64,000 nt of DNA from Histoplasma ohiense (taxonomy: Eukaryota; Ascomycota; Eurotiomycetes; Onygenales; Ajellomycetaceae): contig JAEVHH010000001.1 in the NCBI GenBank assembly GCA_017607445.1, forward strand, positions 2,046,001-2,110,000. Direction: 5' to 3'. How positions within the stretch are numbered: the stretch's first letter is position 1; each line of letters starts with the position of its first letter. The translations under genes and the position numbers were made by a program. Below, piece by piece: positions 1 to 14,000 of the stretch. The notes below the pieces were generated by a model. That model searched no databases. It was not told where the DNA came from and was given only the letters and a program-made list of their open reading frames with translations.

Positions 1-1847
1 GCCTCAAGTTGTCCACACCGGTAAGACGTGGGGATGCCGAGTCTTGGCACGGCGGTTCTGTTCATTGCCGGTATTTTTCAGCGACTTGGCCTGTATTGTC
101 AGGTATGGTACGGCTCCCGCGTTTGGTGGGGGGACCGACATTACATCTGGATTGTATTTGATTTCTTATCGATTGAGCGCTTCAATGGACCGATGTCGGG
201 TGCGAAGTATTCTCGGCCGAGCTGCTTTGTACTCTCTATTGGCAGCGTGAGCTGTGTAGGAACTGGGTTTGATACACCAGCAGCAAAAAGGATATGGATA
301 TCAAAGAGGGCAAGCAAAACAGAGCTTCCTGACAATCACTGCATATTTGATGCCATGGCCTTGTACTCTGTGATTGACACAAGACTCCTGCCGGAATACC
401 GTTAAGTACTATTCCTGGTGCATGGAACAGCTCTAGAAGCCCGCATAATTGACAGATCCATAGCAGAACTTCTTCTCCTGCAAGGCCAAGTCAAAATTTG
501 GATCTTTTGCAGCCCCTGGAACAACCCAGCTTCTGAGTCTCTGGCCAGCAGGCGTGAGCCACATATGGCCTTACTCCAAGACTCCATTGTGAACTTCTTT
601 GCGCGCCCTCTAGCCGCTTTGAAGGAATAAACACCCTGCAGCCTACAGAAACAAGACGGGAGATGACAGTGTGCAAGGGAGCAGGGCGGTAGAAGTGACA
701 ATAACGAATGGCTGACAATCTGGCTTGTTCTATTCGCCCTTCCTTTCTCCCGGTCCTTTTCTCGTTGGCGTTGTCCACCTCCTCCACTTTTCAAATCTTG
801 TGATGATAAGAGATATTAAATATAGAAGCTGGCTCATAAAATTCAAGCTCAGTGGGTACATTTTGTCAATTGCGTATTGGGCTTCGTTCTAGTCATGCCT
901 TGCTTATCTTGCGCGGGTAATATGTAATATAGTTAACATCGCCATCTAACAGCTCCTGCCTGTAGGCTAGTCGATTGAATGAGGGAAAACTGAAGAAAGG
1001 AAAGGAGAGCCATGTAATAGTGGGAGGAAACTAAAAGAGTTACCCAGATGTGTAAATGTATATATACGTATACATATTCTCGCAGGTAGATGCTGGAAAG
1101 AGACTCGGCTATCAGCTGCCATCAGTATTTGATCTATTGGATCTGAAATATTCATCATGTACTGTACAATACATGGACGGTTGGGTAATGTTTGTACGCA
1201 GTTCGTTGGGGAAAATTTTTACCTGGGACATGCTGGGAATGAAGAAAGGGGAAGGGGGAAGGGAATGGGATGAAAGTAAGGAAAAACCCAAAACGACACA
1301 AGGGGAAATTTTTGAGGGAGGGGGGGCGAGTGTTGCAGCAAACGATGAACACATCTGAGGGTTTTGAACATCCTACTTCTTTTGAAATCACACCTTTTCT
1401 CAAACACTTCCCACAAGAGCCCTCATCTTCATCATGCTTTCCCTTTTATGGGCAACAAATGAATAGCAGCGAAGAACAAAAAAGCAAGAAAAAAAAATAA
1501 AAAAAGGGAGAGAGAGAGAGAGAGAGAGGAAAAAAAAAGGGGAAGAAGGGGAAGGCGGGTCATCATCATTGCGCGTCAATAACAAACACGAGGTTCATCG
1601 TTCCTTTGCTTCTTCCTTTGTTAAAAATAGGTCTCTACATGCTTCAAAAAAGGTTATGAGTCGCATAAAAACGTGGGAGTTCAAATGACAGGAAGTACAA
1701 AACAGATATGGGGTAGAGGAAAATGGATGAAGAACAGATTTTGGTTGATTCGGTATCCACAATAAAAAATGAAATTCTCACATAGATATTTGCCCTTATG
1801 ATGCAATGAGAAAAGAAAAAGGAAAAGAAAAACCCTGCATATCCATT
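1..1847. other. No gene recognised (left edge)
   Basis: Both strands hold only short open frames of biased composition with no recognisable family, and none can be joined to a neighbour by plausible splice sites. The right part presumably holds the 3' UTR of the cul4 gene, which ends at 1848. A GA dinucleotide repeat lies at about 1508-1528, inside purine-rich sequence. Confidence 0.5.
1508..1528. repeat. GA dinucleotide microsatellite
   Basis: About ten GA units in a row, followed by a run of A and G. It lies downstream of the cul4 stop codon, in presumed 3' flanking sequence. Confidence 0.9.
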
Positions 1848-4800
1848 TCAAACTAGGTATCGATACTTGTTTCCCTCTTCCCTTTCTATATAATCTTTTT
1901 CGATGAGTCTGCATGATGTAGTGAAAATCAGTATCACTAGTTTTTTCCTGGCAATAGAGAATGACAAGCAGCTGGAAAAGGCCAAAGGGGCCGGAATCTC
2001 TTCCTTTTTATACTCACTTTTCAATATTAGTCTTGATCCCTGCAGGCTCTAGTACCCCTCTGCTCTTCGTTTTATTAATCACTTCCACCAATAGCTCCGC
2101 ATGAGTGATGACCTTACGCGCCTTCATAATTCGAACGATGGCTGCCTGCGTCTCGTAGTGTCGGTCCGCCGCTACACGTTCGTGCGTAGTCTTGTTCTCT
2201 TGTTTGGTCTCCTTGAGCTGGATCTGGTTGATCTTGATGCGCATCTTGGGGTCTGAGAAGTTTGAGTTGAAAGCAAATGTGTCGTCGTCATTGACGTCTC
2301 GGCCCTTTGGACGCTTGGTCAAGACACGGTATTTGGCGCAGGCTAGCGATTGGAGGGTTCGTTTCAATTCGATGTCAGCTGGGATTGGGAGGTTAGAATT
2401 AGCAAGATGATTACAGATAACACGAGGCAATCGAGGGAGATTTCGCGTAAAAGCAAGATGAGAAGAAAAAGAAACACGACTTACACAAGCCCGTAGCCTC
2501 CTTGATTTCTGGGTATGACAAAGTGGTATCATCCTCCACATCGTTGAAAAGGAGAAGGACAACGGCTTGGAAGGAGCTGACAACGATTTCCTTGTTCCCC
2601 TTTGGAAACTTTGCCTTGAGTTGACAGTGCGCAAGAGAGTGTTTCCAATGAAGTTTTCTTCCATTGTACTTGTTATTGTAGAACTGTTCGAAGCTGTCCA
2701 TCGCGCTGGATATAACCTTTGGTATTTTCAATTGGACATCTGGGTATGATGGCCATGCAGCCGCTGATATAACGTTTACGTTCAGATCTATATTGGATCT
2801 ATCTCGGTTTGGGCCGAGAAGCGCATTATATGATGCCATTTCATCACGCGCAAGATCCATGTCCTTAAACATGGACTCGAGGTTATGAGTGAAATTCGAT
2901 CCACATTCTGGACGGTCCCAAATCAGTTAGATAATTTATTTGGCAGTAGTTTGGTTGTAGATTGTAACAATACGAACCTGACCTGAGCCTTGCAAGCATG
3001 CTCTTTTCGGCCTCATCACTAGCGCTTCTACCCATAAGTAGGCGACGGGCGAGATCGTTTTTGTAGAAGGCTTCGAAAACAGCTTTTCCATGGACAAAAC
3101 GGAAAAGATCCAAAACCTGGTCCAATTTCTGGTTGATTTCCGTATCCTCATCAACTAATGCCGTGCTCCCGCTTTTTGATTCTTCAGCTAGACCCTGAAT
3201 GGCCTTGACGCCTCCTCTAAGTAGCATATCAACGTATTTCGCAATCATCTCACCGGGCTTTGGATTATCGGTACCCCAATTCGACCCTGTTTGTTTCGTT
3301 TCATTGATAAATTTTTCGAAAGCCTCCCGAAGACTATGGCCTAGGGTTTCATTTTTGTGAAATGAGATCTTCCATATTTCATCCAAATTCTCCTTGAACT
3401 TCAAAAGTCTGGTAACCATCTTGTCTTCATTCTCCTGATCGAATACGATAGCAGAGCCTTCTTTGATAATATACGCGGAGAATGCCGGTTTCACTTTGGC
3501 CCCTAGGTCCTGTCGTTGTAGCAAAGAGTATAATTGTTCCAGAGCAAATTTATCGTTCTTGCTAAGGAGTTCGACGATATCGTCTTCTTTAATTAGGATA
3601 TTGGTGTGTTCAGAAACTAGATAGCGATCTAGCATTTGCGAGATGCTTTGTTTAGTACTCCTGTCCATTGAGAATAGATCACATCTAGTCATCTCACGGT
3701 CGATCAAGAGATGACATCTTTCCACATAGGTGGCAAGCCCACAATGACTAACTTCATTACCAGCCCAACTACTGATGTATTTTTCCGATGCGTCAAGCAT
3801 GCATGGTTCAACATGCTTCTTGTAGACACCCAGGTCATGAAATAGTTTGATGGCACGTTTGAGTAAATTTGGGTCGACCACAGAATTGTCTTCCGTCCTG
3901 TCAAGTTCAATGAGTTGGCAGGCTCCTTGCAAGATTCGAGGTCGTAATATATCGTTGGAGAAAATCGCCGTGCGGAATTGGATTAAGCCCATCTCGTAAA
4001 TGACTGGATTGTCCGCCGAATGTAACAGGAATGACTGGTCTAAGTAATAGAAAATGGAACGAATTATAACCTAGGACAGCGAGTAATCAATATTAATTAC
4101 AGATGGAGCTAGTCTCGGGAGGAGAACCCACATACCAAACGACTATTCCAGGCGGACCAAGCTTCCTCAACTGACCTCAAGATATCAACATCATTGCACT
4201 CCCCAGCTCTCGCTAATAACACTTTTAAGACAGTCCCAGATACGTGTTCCTCGCAGCGATTTTGAAGTCGTTTGGCCAGTATCGCAGCATTCCCTTGTCG
4301 ACATACATTTTCAGCGCCTCTGTATAGCTCCTCAAGCGACTGTTCTGGCTTCTGATCTGCCAGGACTGCTGTCAGAGCGGAGTCCAGCTGCGACCAGACC
4401 TTTTCTAAATATCGATCCTGATCCAAACGTGGTATGGCTCGTAGATTTTTGACAACGAGCTTCTTAGCTCCTGTATGTGGCGTGAAGTTGCTGGGTCTTG
4501 TCATGTAATTGAACGCGTGCGATCCGGCCTGACGGGTGGCACCATTTGATTTCGGTGACGAATTCAATCCAGCTCCACCAGTCGGTGATTTCGAATCGGT
4601 ATTGTTCTGTGGGAATGTGTACATTTTCTCAACTGAAATGGGTTGGTGGGTGGAGTCGGAGGTTGAGAGAGAGCTTGTGGGATGGGATATATCTCGCCTC
4701 ACTCGCTTTGTGCTAGGTGGGAGAAGCTCCCCTCTACCGTTTTTTGATATGTTATTCCCGCCGTTTTCAAAAAGGTCCGTAATAGTCGTCTGTTTCCGGG

Positions 4801-4897
4801 ATTGATCCTCGCGGATTTCAGGCTCTTGTTCCGGGTGTTTTCGCTTGCCAACAGACTTGTTCCCGCCCCTCGGTGCAGGTCTAATTGAATTCTGCAT
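1848..4897 (-). CDS. cul4: Cullin-4, scaffold of CRL4 ubiquitin ligases
   Basis: Scaffold of a cullin-RING E3 that joins DDB1-type adaptors to Rbx1; nuclear, acting in replication licensing and DNA repair. Model on the minus strand: 4897-4136, 4070-2978, 2907-2485, 2378-2018, 1908-1848 (introns 65, 70, 106, 109 bp), 899 aa, normal for fungal Cul4. The join at 4135/4071 reads through smoothly (WNSRL then VIIRSIFYYLDQ). The 2977/2908 join restores LARLRSECGSNFTHNL. The 2484/2379 join gives ATGLSDIELKRTLQSLA. The last exon restores the cullin tail LIEKDYIEREEG...YLV. The neddylation region RIMKARK lies just before the last intron. Cul4 rather than Cul1/3 is chosen because of FTPHTGAKKLVVKNL near residue 190. 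The N-terminus (first about 180 aa) is basic, disordered and carries a PIP-like QTTITDLF at residues 36-43. The start is the first ATG of the frame. Confidence 0.95.
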
Positions 4898-5459
4898 CTA
4901 TTTTTCTCGTTCGGTATCCAAAATACATCAGATCTTAGCCGTCGCCATAAAATCAAACGAAGGGCATAATGGTAATAGTGAGAATATGGTACCTCTACTC
5001 CGTGGTTGGAAATGCAGTTCGAGGTGTTTGGGAGGCTTAAAGGATGATGCCGTTTTGACGTTGTTGGCCTGAATCGCCAGACGGAGATAACTGGAGGGCT
5101 CCAATTGGTTGATAGAATGAATGGTAGAAATAACAGATCTGTGCAGACTTGTGAAGCTTTGATGGATGATGATAGAAGGATATGAGAAAGAAGAGATGGA
5201 AGATGATTTAATTGTTTTGTTCATTAACTGCATACAGTTGTAACGCCAATTATCTGCACTGAATTTACATGATATCATCATTACCAATCGTCATTTTGCT
5301 GTTTGCCAGCAATCAGTTACATGAACAAAACAAGCCACCAGAGTTATCATGTATAAAATTTGACATTTTTCACTTTTTTATTTGATTTTTCTATATTAAA
5401 TCCTGTCTCCACAGCACTAATCAGCAGGCCCGGAGTTATTATACAATCCATACAGAAAT
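4898..5459. other. Intergenic: cul4 upstream, nup192 downstream
   Basis: 562 bp between two genes on the minus strand, so it should hold the cul4 promoter and the nup192 3' UTR. AT-rich around 5200-5400. No gene or clear motif was recognised. Confidence 0.5.
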
Positions 5460-8400
5460 CTATGAAAACAACATCATCTCTGATCTTTCAGTCGACTGCT
5501 CTTCCTCAAACTGAGGCAATCAGTTAGCATCAGCATCTCTCCCTGTGCAAGCGCACAGTAAAACAAAGAAGAACGGGGGACTTACTTGAAGAAATCCAAC
5601 CGCATCAATCAGAGCGACATACGATTTAACTAGATCCTCCAGAGTCTCACTAACCTCCCCTCCATCCAGCCCACCAACTTTTGCATATCGCTTAAATATT
5701 CCAACCATGCTTTGTCGATTTCCCGAAAGAAAAGTACGCGTCTGGTCAAGTAATTGCTTGTTGTGCAAGCCACGCGCAAAAACTGCAGATACAATTACAC
5801 GCATTACAGCAAGGAGCAGGTCATAGTATTTCCGAAGAGCATCTGGGTTGTCGATGTCTGCAAGTTATGGAGTCAGTTATGACGTCACAGTTTAAGGACC
5901 AAGGAGATTTTACCGATTCCGATATCAGGGTCAGTAGCAAAAAGCTGGGACTCCTTAACAGCTTGGAACAAACCCGCATCTAATATGCGCTCTGCGCCGA
6001 TTCGTGATTGTGAAAGTTGTTGAAGTAGCGACAGATGTGCATCGTAGTAAACCAATAGGCGTGATGTTTCTAAAATGTGATGTTAGAAAGTGGCAAGTGA
6101 AGGACAGGAGACAAGGTGCACATTAACGTACCACTGGCCGGTGCATTGCGGAACTCTGAGGGTATCGCCCCGACAACATCCACGAACATGGCCAGATAGT
6201 TCGATTGGGCAATCATATCTATGAGCAACGATGACGACTGTTGGCGATCAAGAACAGAAAGCAGATTCAATAGAAGCAGAGCGGATATTCTGCAAGTTTC
6301 CTGTCCCGAATAAGCATCATCACATACAACTTCCACAAGTGATGAACCCGAAGACTTGACAACTTGTTCCGAGTGGTTTCCAAAGCGCTTGTGTTTAGAT
6401 CCATCCCGTGTAATGCGCGAAAGATATTGTGAACAAATGTTGTAAAGACATTCTCTCAAGGGACTATTTTCGAGGGCCAGCGGGATCCCACGAAGACATG
6501 CTTGGAAGAGATGGTAGAGTCGTTCATCGATGATGTCAGCTCCCTTGTTGGGGATTTGGGTGGAAGGACTAGAACCAAGCTTCTCCAGCAATGATTCTGC
6601 CAAACGGCCTAACTCAATGGCCTCTGCAGCAGTATCTACGATGGAACTTTCGAGTTTGGGGAGAATAACCTGCAAGATATGCAAAATCAACATCGACCTT
6701 TGTCCTGAGTCCATCTCGCATGTAACAATGATCGTGGTTGCAAGTTCGGCCCAGGATTGGACAGCCGAGTACCGATTGAGTCGAATTCTTCTACTCTGGT
6801 TATTAGCATGGAGAAATAGTAATACGTTGTCTCGCTCAGCCAAGAGCTGCTCTTCATCTTGAGCGGTCGCCACTCCGGCCTGTAGTAAATCCTGTCTAGT
6901 GAAGTCAAGAAACTCTTTCACTGTAGCAAGATCATAAAGGACCAAAGAACCATCGCCCTTGGTTTTGGTATATGGCTCCAGGTTAACATCATTATAGAAT
7001 TTCAAATTGGGTGGCGGTTTTATGGATTCTATGTCCAGATCTGCGAAGTCAAAGAGGTCGAGGAAGGAGGCGTGGTTAAAAGTTCGGTTATTTTCATCGA
7101 CGGAGCTTCCCAGCAAGGTGGAAAGGGTATCCCTTTGCAAAGAAGGGGCACCATGGCTCGAAACAGAGCGAATTTCGGTGACGGCATAGTCAAAGAGCAT
7201 GCTTCGATAGTTAAGGAATCCTGATAAGGCAGCGGGTGACTCCGAATACCAAAATTCTGGATCAGAAGTTTGGAAATGATTCCAAAGTGTCTCTGGGCCT
7301 ACTGGAGGTTGAGTTGCGAAGAGAGAAACAAGGAGACGACTGTAACGAAGTTCTGGAAGAACGAGGGTTGACGACAGTTTCGAAGACCAGAGATATCGAA
7401 GCACCCGGAAACTCGCTTCTTTAAGATGCACCATCCAAGCCAATATGGTTCCATCTACCCCATCAGGGTAGCTCTGGGCAAATTCGATGATTGCATGCAA
7501 AAGCGACATTTGGTCCTGGAACAAACTTCCTACTGCGACATCAAGCGTTTTTCCAAGGCAAGAAAACCCTAGAAGTAAGTGTGCCATATTTGGCTTTTCA
7601 GGGTTGATACTAAGACACCGGTCGAGTAAGTTTACAAGTCCTAACTTGATAAGGTAACCGGAAGATTCGGGTCCGCTCTCTAGCTCACGTATATCAGGCT
7701 TCATTTGTGACGCAAGAGAACGAGCAATGCGATCCGCCTCGACATCGGTGTTCAATAACTCTACTATCTGATTTGACGCCTGCCAACGAGATAACGTGGA
7801 TGAAGTAGCCTTGTTTAACTTGCGCGAGCTTGATAATTTTTCCAAAAGTGCGAGCGAAGTGAGAGTTAGCTGCGGGTGGCCAGTACCGCAATAGAGGCAC
7901 AAATCCGTGACTATATGAAGATTGTTAACGACACTGTCTTCGAACGATGCAAGGGAGGAGTTAGCCACGTTAGTTGTGGATTGCCTAGATTGAGATTTAG
8001 TTAATGGGCGTACGACATCAAAATAAGTCGATTGGTACTCCATAATGAGATTCATAACGTCAATACTCCGGAGCAGAGATCGAAGGATAATTGAATCCGA
8101 CGTGGCCCTTGCCACATCGTCAATATTTTGATGGGCAGCGGCAAATATAGCCTTAAGGACATCCTCGTTAAATAGCCACTCCATCACTCTCGCAAATGGA
8201 TGCAATCGAATGTACGTGTTCAGGGATGAGGACCGCATACCAGAATCGAGCGGAACGAAATGTTCGCTAACGATGGATATGAGGTTTTCGTTGAAATTCT
8301 CAAGACATGTCACAATAAAGTTGAAACAAGCTAATTGGAGATGGCGAATCTGGTGCTCCTGGATGTCGACAGATCTAGTAACAAGTGCTTGACCAATGAC

Positions 8401-10738
8401 GAAGTCAATATAAGGCTCTATACCTGGCATTCGATATGAAGACCCTAATGGCTCAGGAAATGGAAGGGAGAGCTGTGAATTTGCCAAATCTATTGGTGGA
8501 GATGCTAGCGTATCTAGTAGTTCAACAAAGGAAAATGTTTGGTCGAAGGTTTCTGTTATTTTCTGAAAGGCATGCCGTTCATTCCATCCGGGGGAATTGG
8601 TCGGAAGAGAGATTTTAGCGATAGGTGAAGTTTGGGACCCCGAACCGGAAATCCATTGATCAAGCGCAATCCACATATCGTTTCCATGGAGCGAGGTCCT
8701 GTCGACCATTAGAAACCGTAAAGTGACAAATATGCTGGATCTCAGATGACCTGGAATGGGGGCGTCGCATAGGGTTAGAAGAATGTTGACAAGGTTCAGT
8801 GTTGGGTGTTGAAGAATCCATTCCCGGATTTCCGAGTTCTGTTTACACAAGTGACTAATGAGTCTCAGATATGAAGTGAGCATCACCGGGCTTTCAGGTT
8901 CATCTATATCAGCCGGCTCTAGTTTTCGAATACGGAAAACTGATGGAGGTGCCGCTGAAGGCCGTTCCGTAGCCTTAGTAGCATAGAGTTGGAGTTCATC
9001 AATCATCTGAATCCAGCTCATCGAAGCAGATCTCCTAAATTTCGTGGAGGATATTTTATCTTCATCTAAGAGGAATTTGTGCGCGGATAAAGAATTTTCC
9101 TCTCCTTCTGAGATGGAGCAAAGCATCTCGCAGAAGGCGCTGGCCCGAGGAACGGTCTGACGCTTCGACGCCCATTGGAGAAATCCATTTAAATTTCCCT
9201 CCGGATCTGTCCAGAATGCCTGGGAAGCCTCAGCCCTATGTTCAAATGCAAATGCCATTATCACAAGCAATGTTTCGAAATGCATACGTGTTTCAATGGG
9301 ACCACGATGTAAGTTTGAGGTTAGACCTTCCCGCAGAGCCGTTATTTGGTCCAAACGCTGAATGTCTTCCTCTGACTTCAGTGTTCTGATGGCATCTGGC
9401 ATATTGGCAATAAGCGATTCTATAAACATCTCGAAATGCTCCATGAGCAATGCATAAAAATATGGAGAAGAAGAGTCTGGCTCCACTGTCAAGGGTGTAC
9501 TATCCTTGAGGAGTAGGTTAACCATCTCAATTCTTCCTGGGTCGCGCCACTCGTTCTGACTGACCCCGCTACAGACCTGCAGCATGAACTCAAGGGCCCC
9601 ATCGTCCAGTGCCGTGATAAATAACTTGGAGAGATCTGCAGCCTCTTTTTCGGGGCTAATTCCCTGGAGGGGGGAGCCAGACCCTGATTCAAAATACCAA
9701 CCAGTATATTCAGCAAGCCAGAATGCCATGGTAGCAGCATGAAATTGTGCCAGAACCCAGTCCTGGGGATCTTTGGAAGGTACAATAGCCTGGTGGAGGG
9801 ATCTTGCATCACGAAGGGATCCAGAACCTTCAGGGGAGCCATACTGAGATACTGACGAGATTATTGCTGGGATATAATGAACCAAGCTCATGTCGAATTT
9901 ATCTAATTTCCTGAGTCGGTCCAGAAGAAGGCGGAAATCTTCCGAGCTCGTGAAAGTTCCTTTGAAAAGATAGCAGAGGATTGCGCCAATCGACTCATGT
10001 TCCTTTCCAAGGCTGCTGCGCTGATATTCTATGATTTCAATATCTGATTCCTGAGTTTGTCCAACAATTGACGCCTTCTGGGCTAGATCGCCCAAACGAA
10101 CCAGCCACTTTTCGATATCGGCCATAGAATCCATACATTTTCTAGCGAAGAGTGACGCATTTCGCAATGGGCCGTTTTGGATTTCGAGGATTTTTGCAAC
10201 AAATTCTTGCATGATCGCTTGGGTACCTTCCCTCTCCACCTCGAAAGACTCGAACAGGACTAAACGTAGACATTCGAGAAGAAACGATCGGCGTTCATGA
10301 AAGCGTATTATTGTGCACATAACTGGTGGGCGGTCTAATTTTTTTGAATCATCTTGAGCTTGCATATAGCAACTGGCTGCCTCTATTTCATCCACATCCA
10401 AGGCATCTGCTACCTGCAAAACGTCCTGCTGGAATTGTTGGTTAATAGCGTATTCGACATCGTTAAGCTTGATTTTTCCTATGTAGCAATGAAATTAGCG
10501 CAAAAGCTTGTAGTAAAAACAGATTATAAAAAGAGAGAAAGGCTTTTATAGTACCGGAAAGTATGGATTGGCGGCTTTCACTTTTCTTTGGCGGCTTGTC
10601 TAGGAGCTTTCTGAAGTCTTGAATGGTATTTTCCAATTCAAAAACGAGTCTGTCGACGTTCGGAAGAGCAGACCTGGAAAGCGAAGAAAGGTCCTGGTAG
10701 AGACCCCTCAGGCCATCCAACTCATCACGACCATCCAT
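5460..10738 (-). CDS. nup192: Nucleoporin Nup192 (Nup205 family)
   Basis: Large alpha-solenoid nucleoporin of the inner ring of the nuclear pore. Model on the minus strand: 10738-10555, 10478-6132, 6069-5914, 5857-5586, 5510-5460, giving 1669 aa, close to yeast and Chaetomium Nup192. The first join (intron 10554-10479) gives ILSGKIKLNDVEYAINQQF, which leads into the family's DALDVDEIEAA segment. The small last exon encodes FEEEQSTERSEMM then a stop. Introns 2 to 4 (62, 56 and 75 bp) all keep frame. No catalytic motif is expected; the protein is nearly all helical repeats. Identification rests on overall length, the N-terminal segment and recollection of the family. The gene is divergent from tel1, with 356 bp between start codons. 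Confidence 0.85.
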
Positions 10739-11094
10739 TGTGCAAATGGATGGGTAAGAGGTTCTCTTGTTGATGTGTTGCGATATTTAACGACGAGTTG
10801 CTGTTGACCAAAATGGACGCGGCTCCGAAAAGTTATTTGCTAACGGGCCCAAGCTTTCGTGGGGCTCAAATCACCACAACCCTACCATACAGTATTTAGC
10901 CCATCAAAACGTCCTGTCGTCTTTTCTCATGTAAATAGCACGATCCGTGGCGAAGAGATATCTATCAAATACTACAATTAATATCCTATCAGGAATGGGC
11001 AGTTTTATTTACGCTAATCTTGACTCCCCGCTACTGAATGGAATGGTCCGCACCAACCGCTCGTCCATATTTTCTACAACTGCTTTAGGGAGCA
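10739..11094. promoter_or_regulatory. Shared divergent promoter region nup192 / tel1
   Basis: 356 bp separate the two start codons, which point away from each other, so both promoters must lie here. No TATA element or named site can be assigned with confidence. Confidence 0.5.
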
Positions 11095-14000
11095 ATGAAG
11101 GAAGTAAGCCTCGAGGATGCGCTGAGGGCAATTGGCTCAGACCTGCAAAGGAATCGTGTAGCTGGGCTTGAAGGTACTGCCGTCGTCACTTTTGTGAAGA
11201 TAGGACGATCTATGAAACGGACTGACAATATCTAAAAAGATCTCAAACATATCTTTCTGCGGAATAGACAAACACCTAAGCTGTATGGCTCCCGATTCGC
11301 AATCTTTAAACTGTATAGAGATCCTAACATTGAATGGTGTCTGTTGTAGGAACAATCTCACTGATAAGGAGTATCATAAAATCTTCGAAACCCTGTTTCG
11401 GTTTATTTCCACCGAGAAGTCCTCCTACAAACGTACGTCGAAGACCCCTGTATCCAAATCCACATCGGGAACGAGACTCACAAGTTGTGTTTCTGCCCTC
11501 CGAGCGACTGTTGAGCTGGGTGTACATAAAATCCGCTCAAAAACCGTGGCCGCTTTGCTCGACCATGTCACCGATGCAATCCAAACACTGGGAGATGCAC
11601 TATGGGAACTACTTAGCGGCGACTACATAAAGATTTTGAAGACAATATTGCAGTATCCGCCTCATTTGGAGCACTTGAGCAAGGGTGATTGGCATCATGT
11701 CGTTAATTTCTGTCTCCAAGCGACTGGGGTCATAGAACCTAACCAGGAGACTCAGCTGAGCATTCGGTCCCGTACACGTCTTCCATCTGAAAGTCTGGGT
11801 GATAGAGGAAGTCGTGCCAGTTCTATCGAACCCGATACTCTTCGTCGCAATAAAAGTTCCGGATTTGAGAACAGTACAAAGACCGAAGAGCTAGAGACTT
11901 GTATGCAATTGTTGTGCTCCTATCCTTCCGCACCCATCATTGATGATGCTGAAAAGCTGCTCAATGGCCTTGTGGACTATCTTCAATCACAGAGTAGCAT
12001 TTCTAAAACTCCCCATGCCGCATTTAGCGCATTCAATTCCGTTCTTGCAAAGTTGATAACGTATGACATTATTCTTGTTAGAGACGCTTTGTTGGATGTC
12101 ATCCCAATAATAAAACGATTCTGGCGTACGAAATCTGCTATCTTGAAGGATGAGATGTTGATAACGCTGATGATTGGGAGACCCATTTTCGTTCAATCTA
12201 GTCTCTCATCTCCACCAGATTCATTCGCGGAACGACTCCAAGACCTAACCGAGCAACTGTATCAGGAGTACACGAGGCAACCAGAAAAGGACTTCATGCA
12301 AGTGGACGATTTGGTGTTTACGTTTGACCAAACCCCCCGGCCTATGGGCATCAGGACAATGGCTCCACGCCTGGGAGTTCCTAGGTCTGAACAAACTTGG
12401 ATCACTTTGCAAGCAATTGCTGTTTTTTCGACGCTTTTAGACAATATGTACCTCAGCCTAGATGAGGGGCCACAAACAACAGGGCGACCGAATAAGAAAC
12501 AACATCTCTTGTCAAGGAGATCCGATATTGTTCGTGAAGCTTCGACTTCTGCAGGAGTAACAAGAATATGTGCATTGCAATTGCTTCCATTCATTTTCTC
12601 AGAACGCGAGCCCGTGGTTGAAGAGTTATTAACAACTATAGCGCAGCTTACAGTAAATATTTTAGACGAAAACAGTTCCACAGCGTCATGGACCATGGTA
12701 GCACTTGCAAGGTGAGTTTGCCCTCTAAAAAATATAAATCAATATACTGATCATAAATCCACAGTATGGCTAGTTTTGTTGCTGCTACTTCGCAGGAATT
12801 GCGTCCTTTGTGGGTTCAAGTTTGGGAGCTGACTTGTCGCGCCCTGGGCTCTCCCACCACATCTAGGACTGCTTGTAATTTGCTGACAGCAATTCTCCAT
12901 TTCGAGCTACTAGATTATTCAATTGTGGGGGATACAATTGAATCGATGATATCCTCTGTTGATCTTAATGGCCCCTCAGGTCTAACCGACTCCGCGTTGT
13001 GCATGTGGGCAAAGCTGGTAGACTTCCGAACAAAGTTCAATCCCGCACAGAACCAAGATATGTCAAAGCAAATTTGCACATGGATAAGAAATAGCTGTAA
13101 GATTTGGCGGCTTCCATGCTTGCTGGACAGAATACCTTTTTGCTAATATGGAAATAGGGACTTTAACTGACCGCGTCTATACGATGCAAGTTGCTACCTT
13201 TGCACGACCCTTGGACCTTCTCAATATCCTGATGAAGTGCACTGGGAGATCTTTCGACCCTCCCTATCCTGTCCTTCCGGGGCCTCTTTGCAGGATCTCA
13301 AGGTGCTTTATTAGGCTCCGTCAGGATTGCAAGCTGATTGATTATCTGTTTCTCACAGCACGACAAGGTCCTGCAAATGAGACCGCAGCGGATACGGCAA
13401 GGCTTACATATATTAGCTCTTCAGTGAAGCAGCACCCCGATGACCAACTTATTTTGGAACTATTGCAATCGAAAATAGACAATTTCTGTCAAATTTGGAG
13501 TCAGCTAAACGATGATAATCACCAGCATGTTACCATTGAAATCATTCAGATTTTAGTATCTCTCTGCATCACAAGTACCGTATTTACTCAATCACTTCCG
13601 TTACCTGTTTCACTCCGGTGTCAATATTTACAGAAAAGCACAGAAAAGCTTTGGGTAAGCCTCTGTGGCTTTTTCTCGAGGAATGAAGTGGAATTTCTTG
13701 ATTCCTGCTTGGATGTTCTGTCTCCAATCATTCTGCGCTTGAAGCTGTCATTCGACATCAATGATCCAGTTATGAAGGCCGTTCAACTTATCGCCCCTGA
13801 TTTTATTGCCGTCTTAGATCATCACAATGGTGCAGAGCTGGACTCGTCTAATTCCGCAGCTGACCAAATGGATCTCGATAATCATTTTTCATCTCAAAAT
13901 AGCCACATAAGAGATAACGACTTCGCTCCGAAATTCGATCGAGAGGATATCCCTGCATACGGGGACCAGAATGCAGTTCGCCGTGCAACAGCCACTCACC

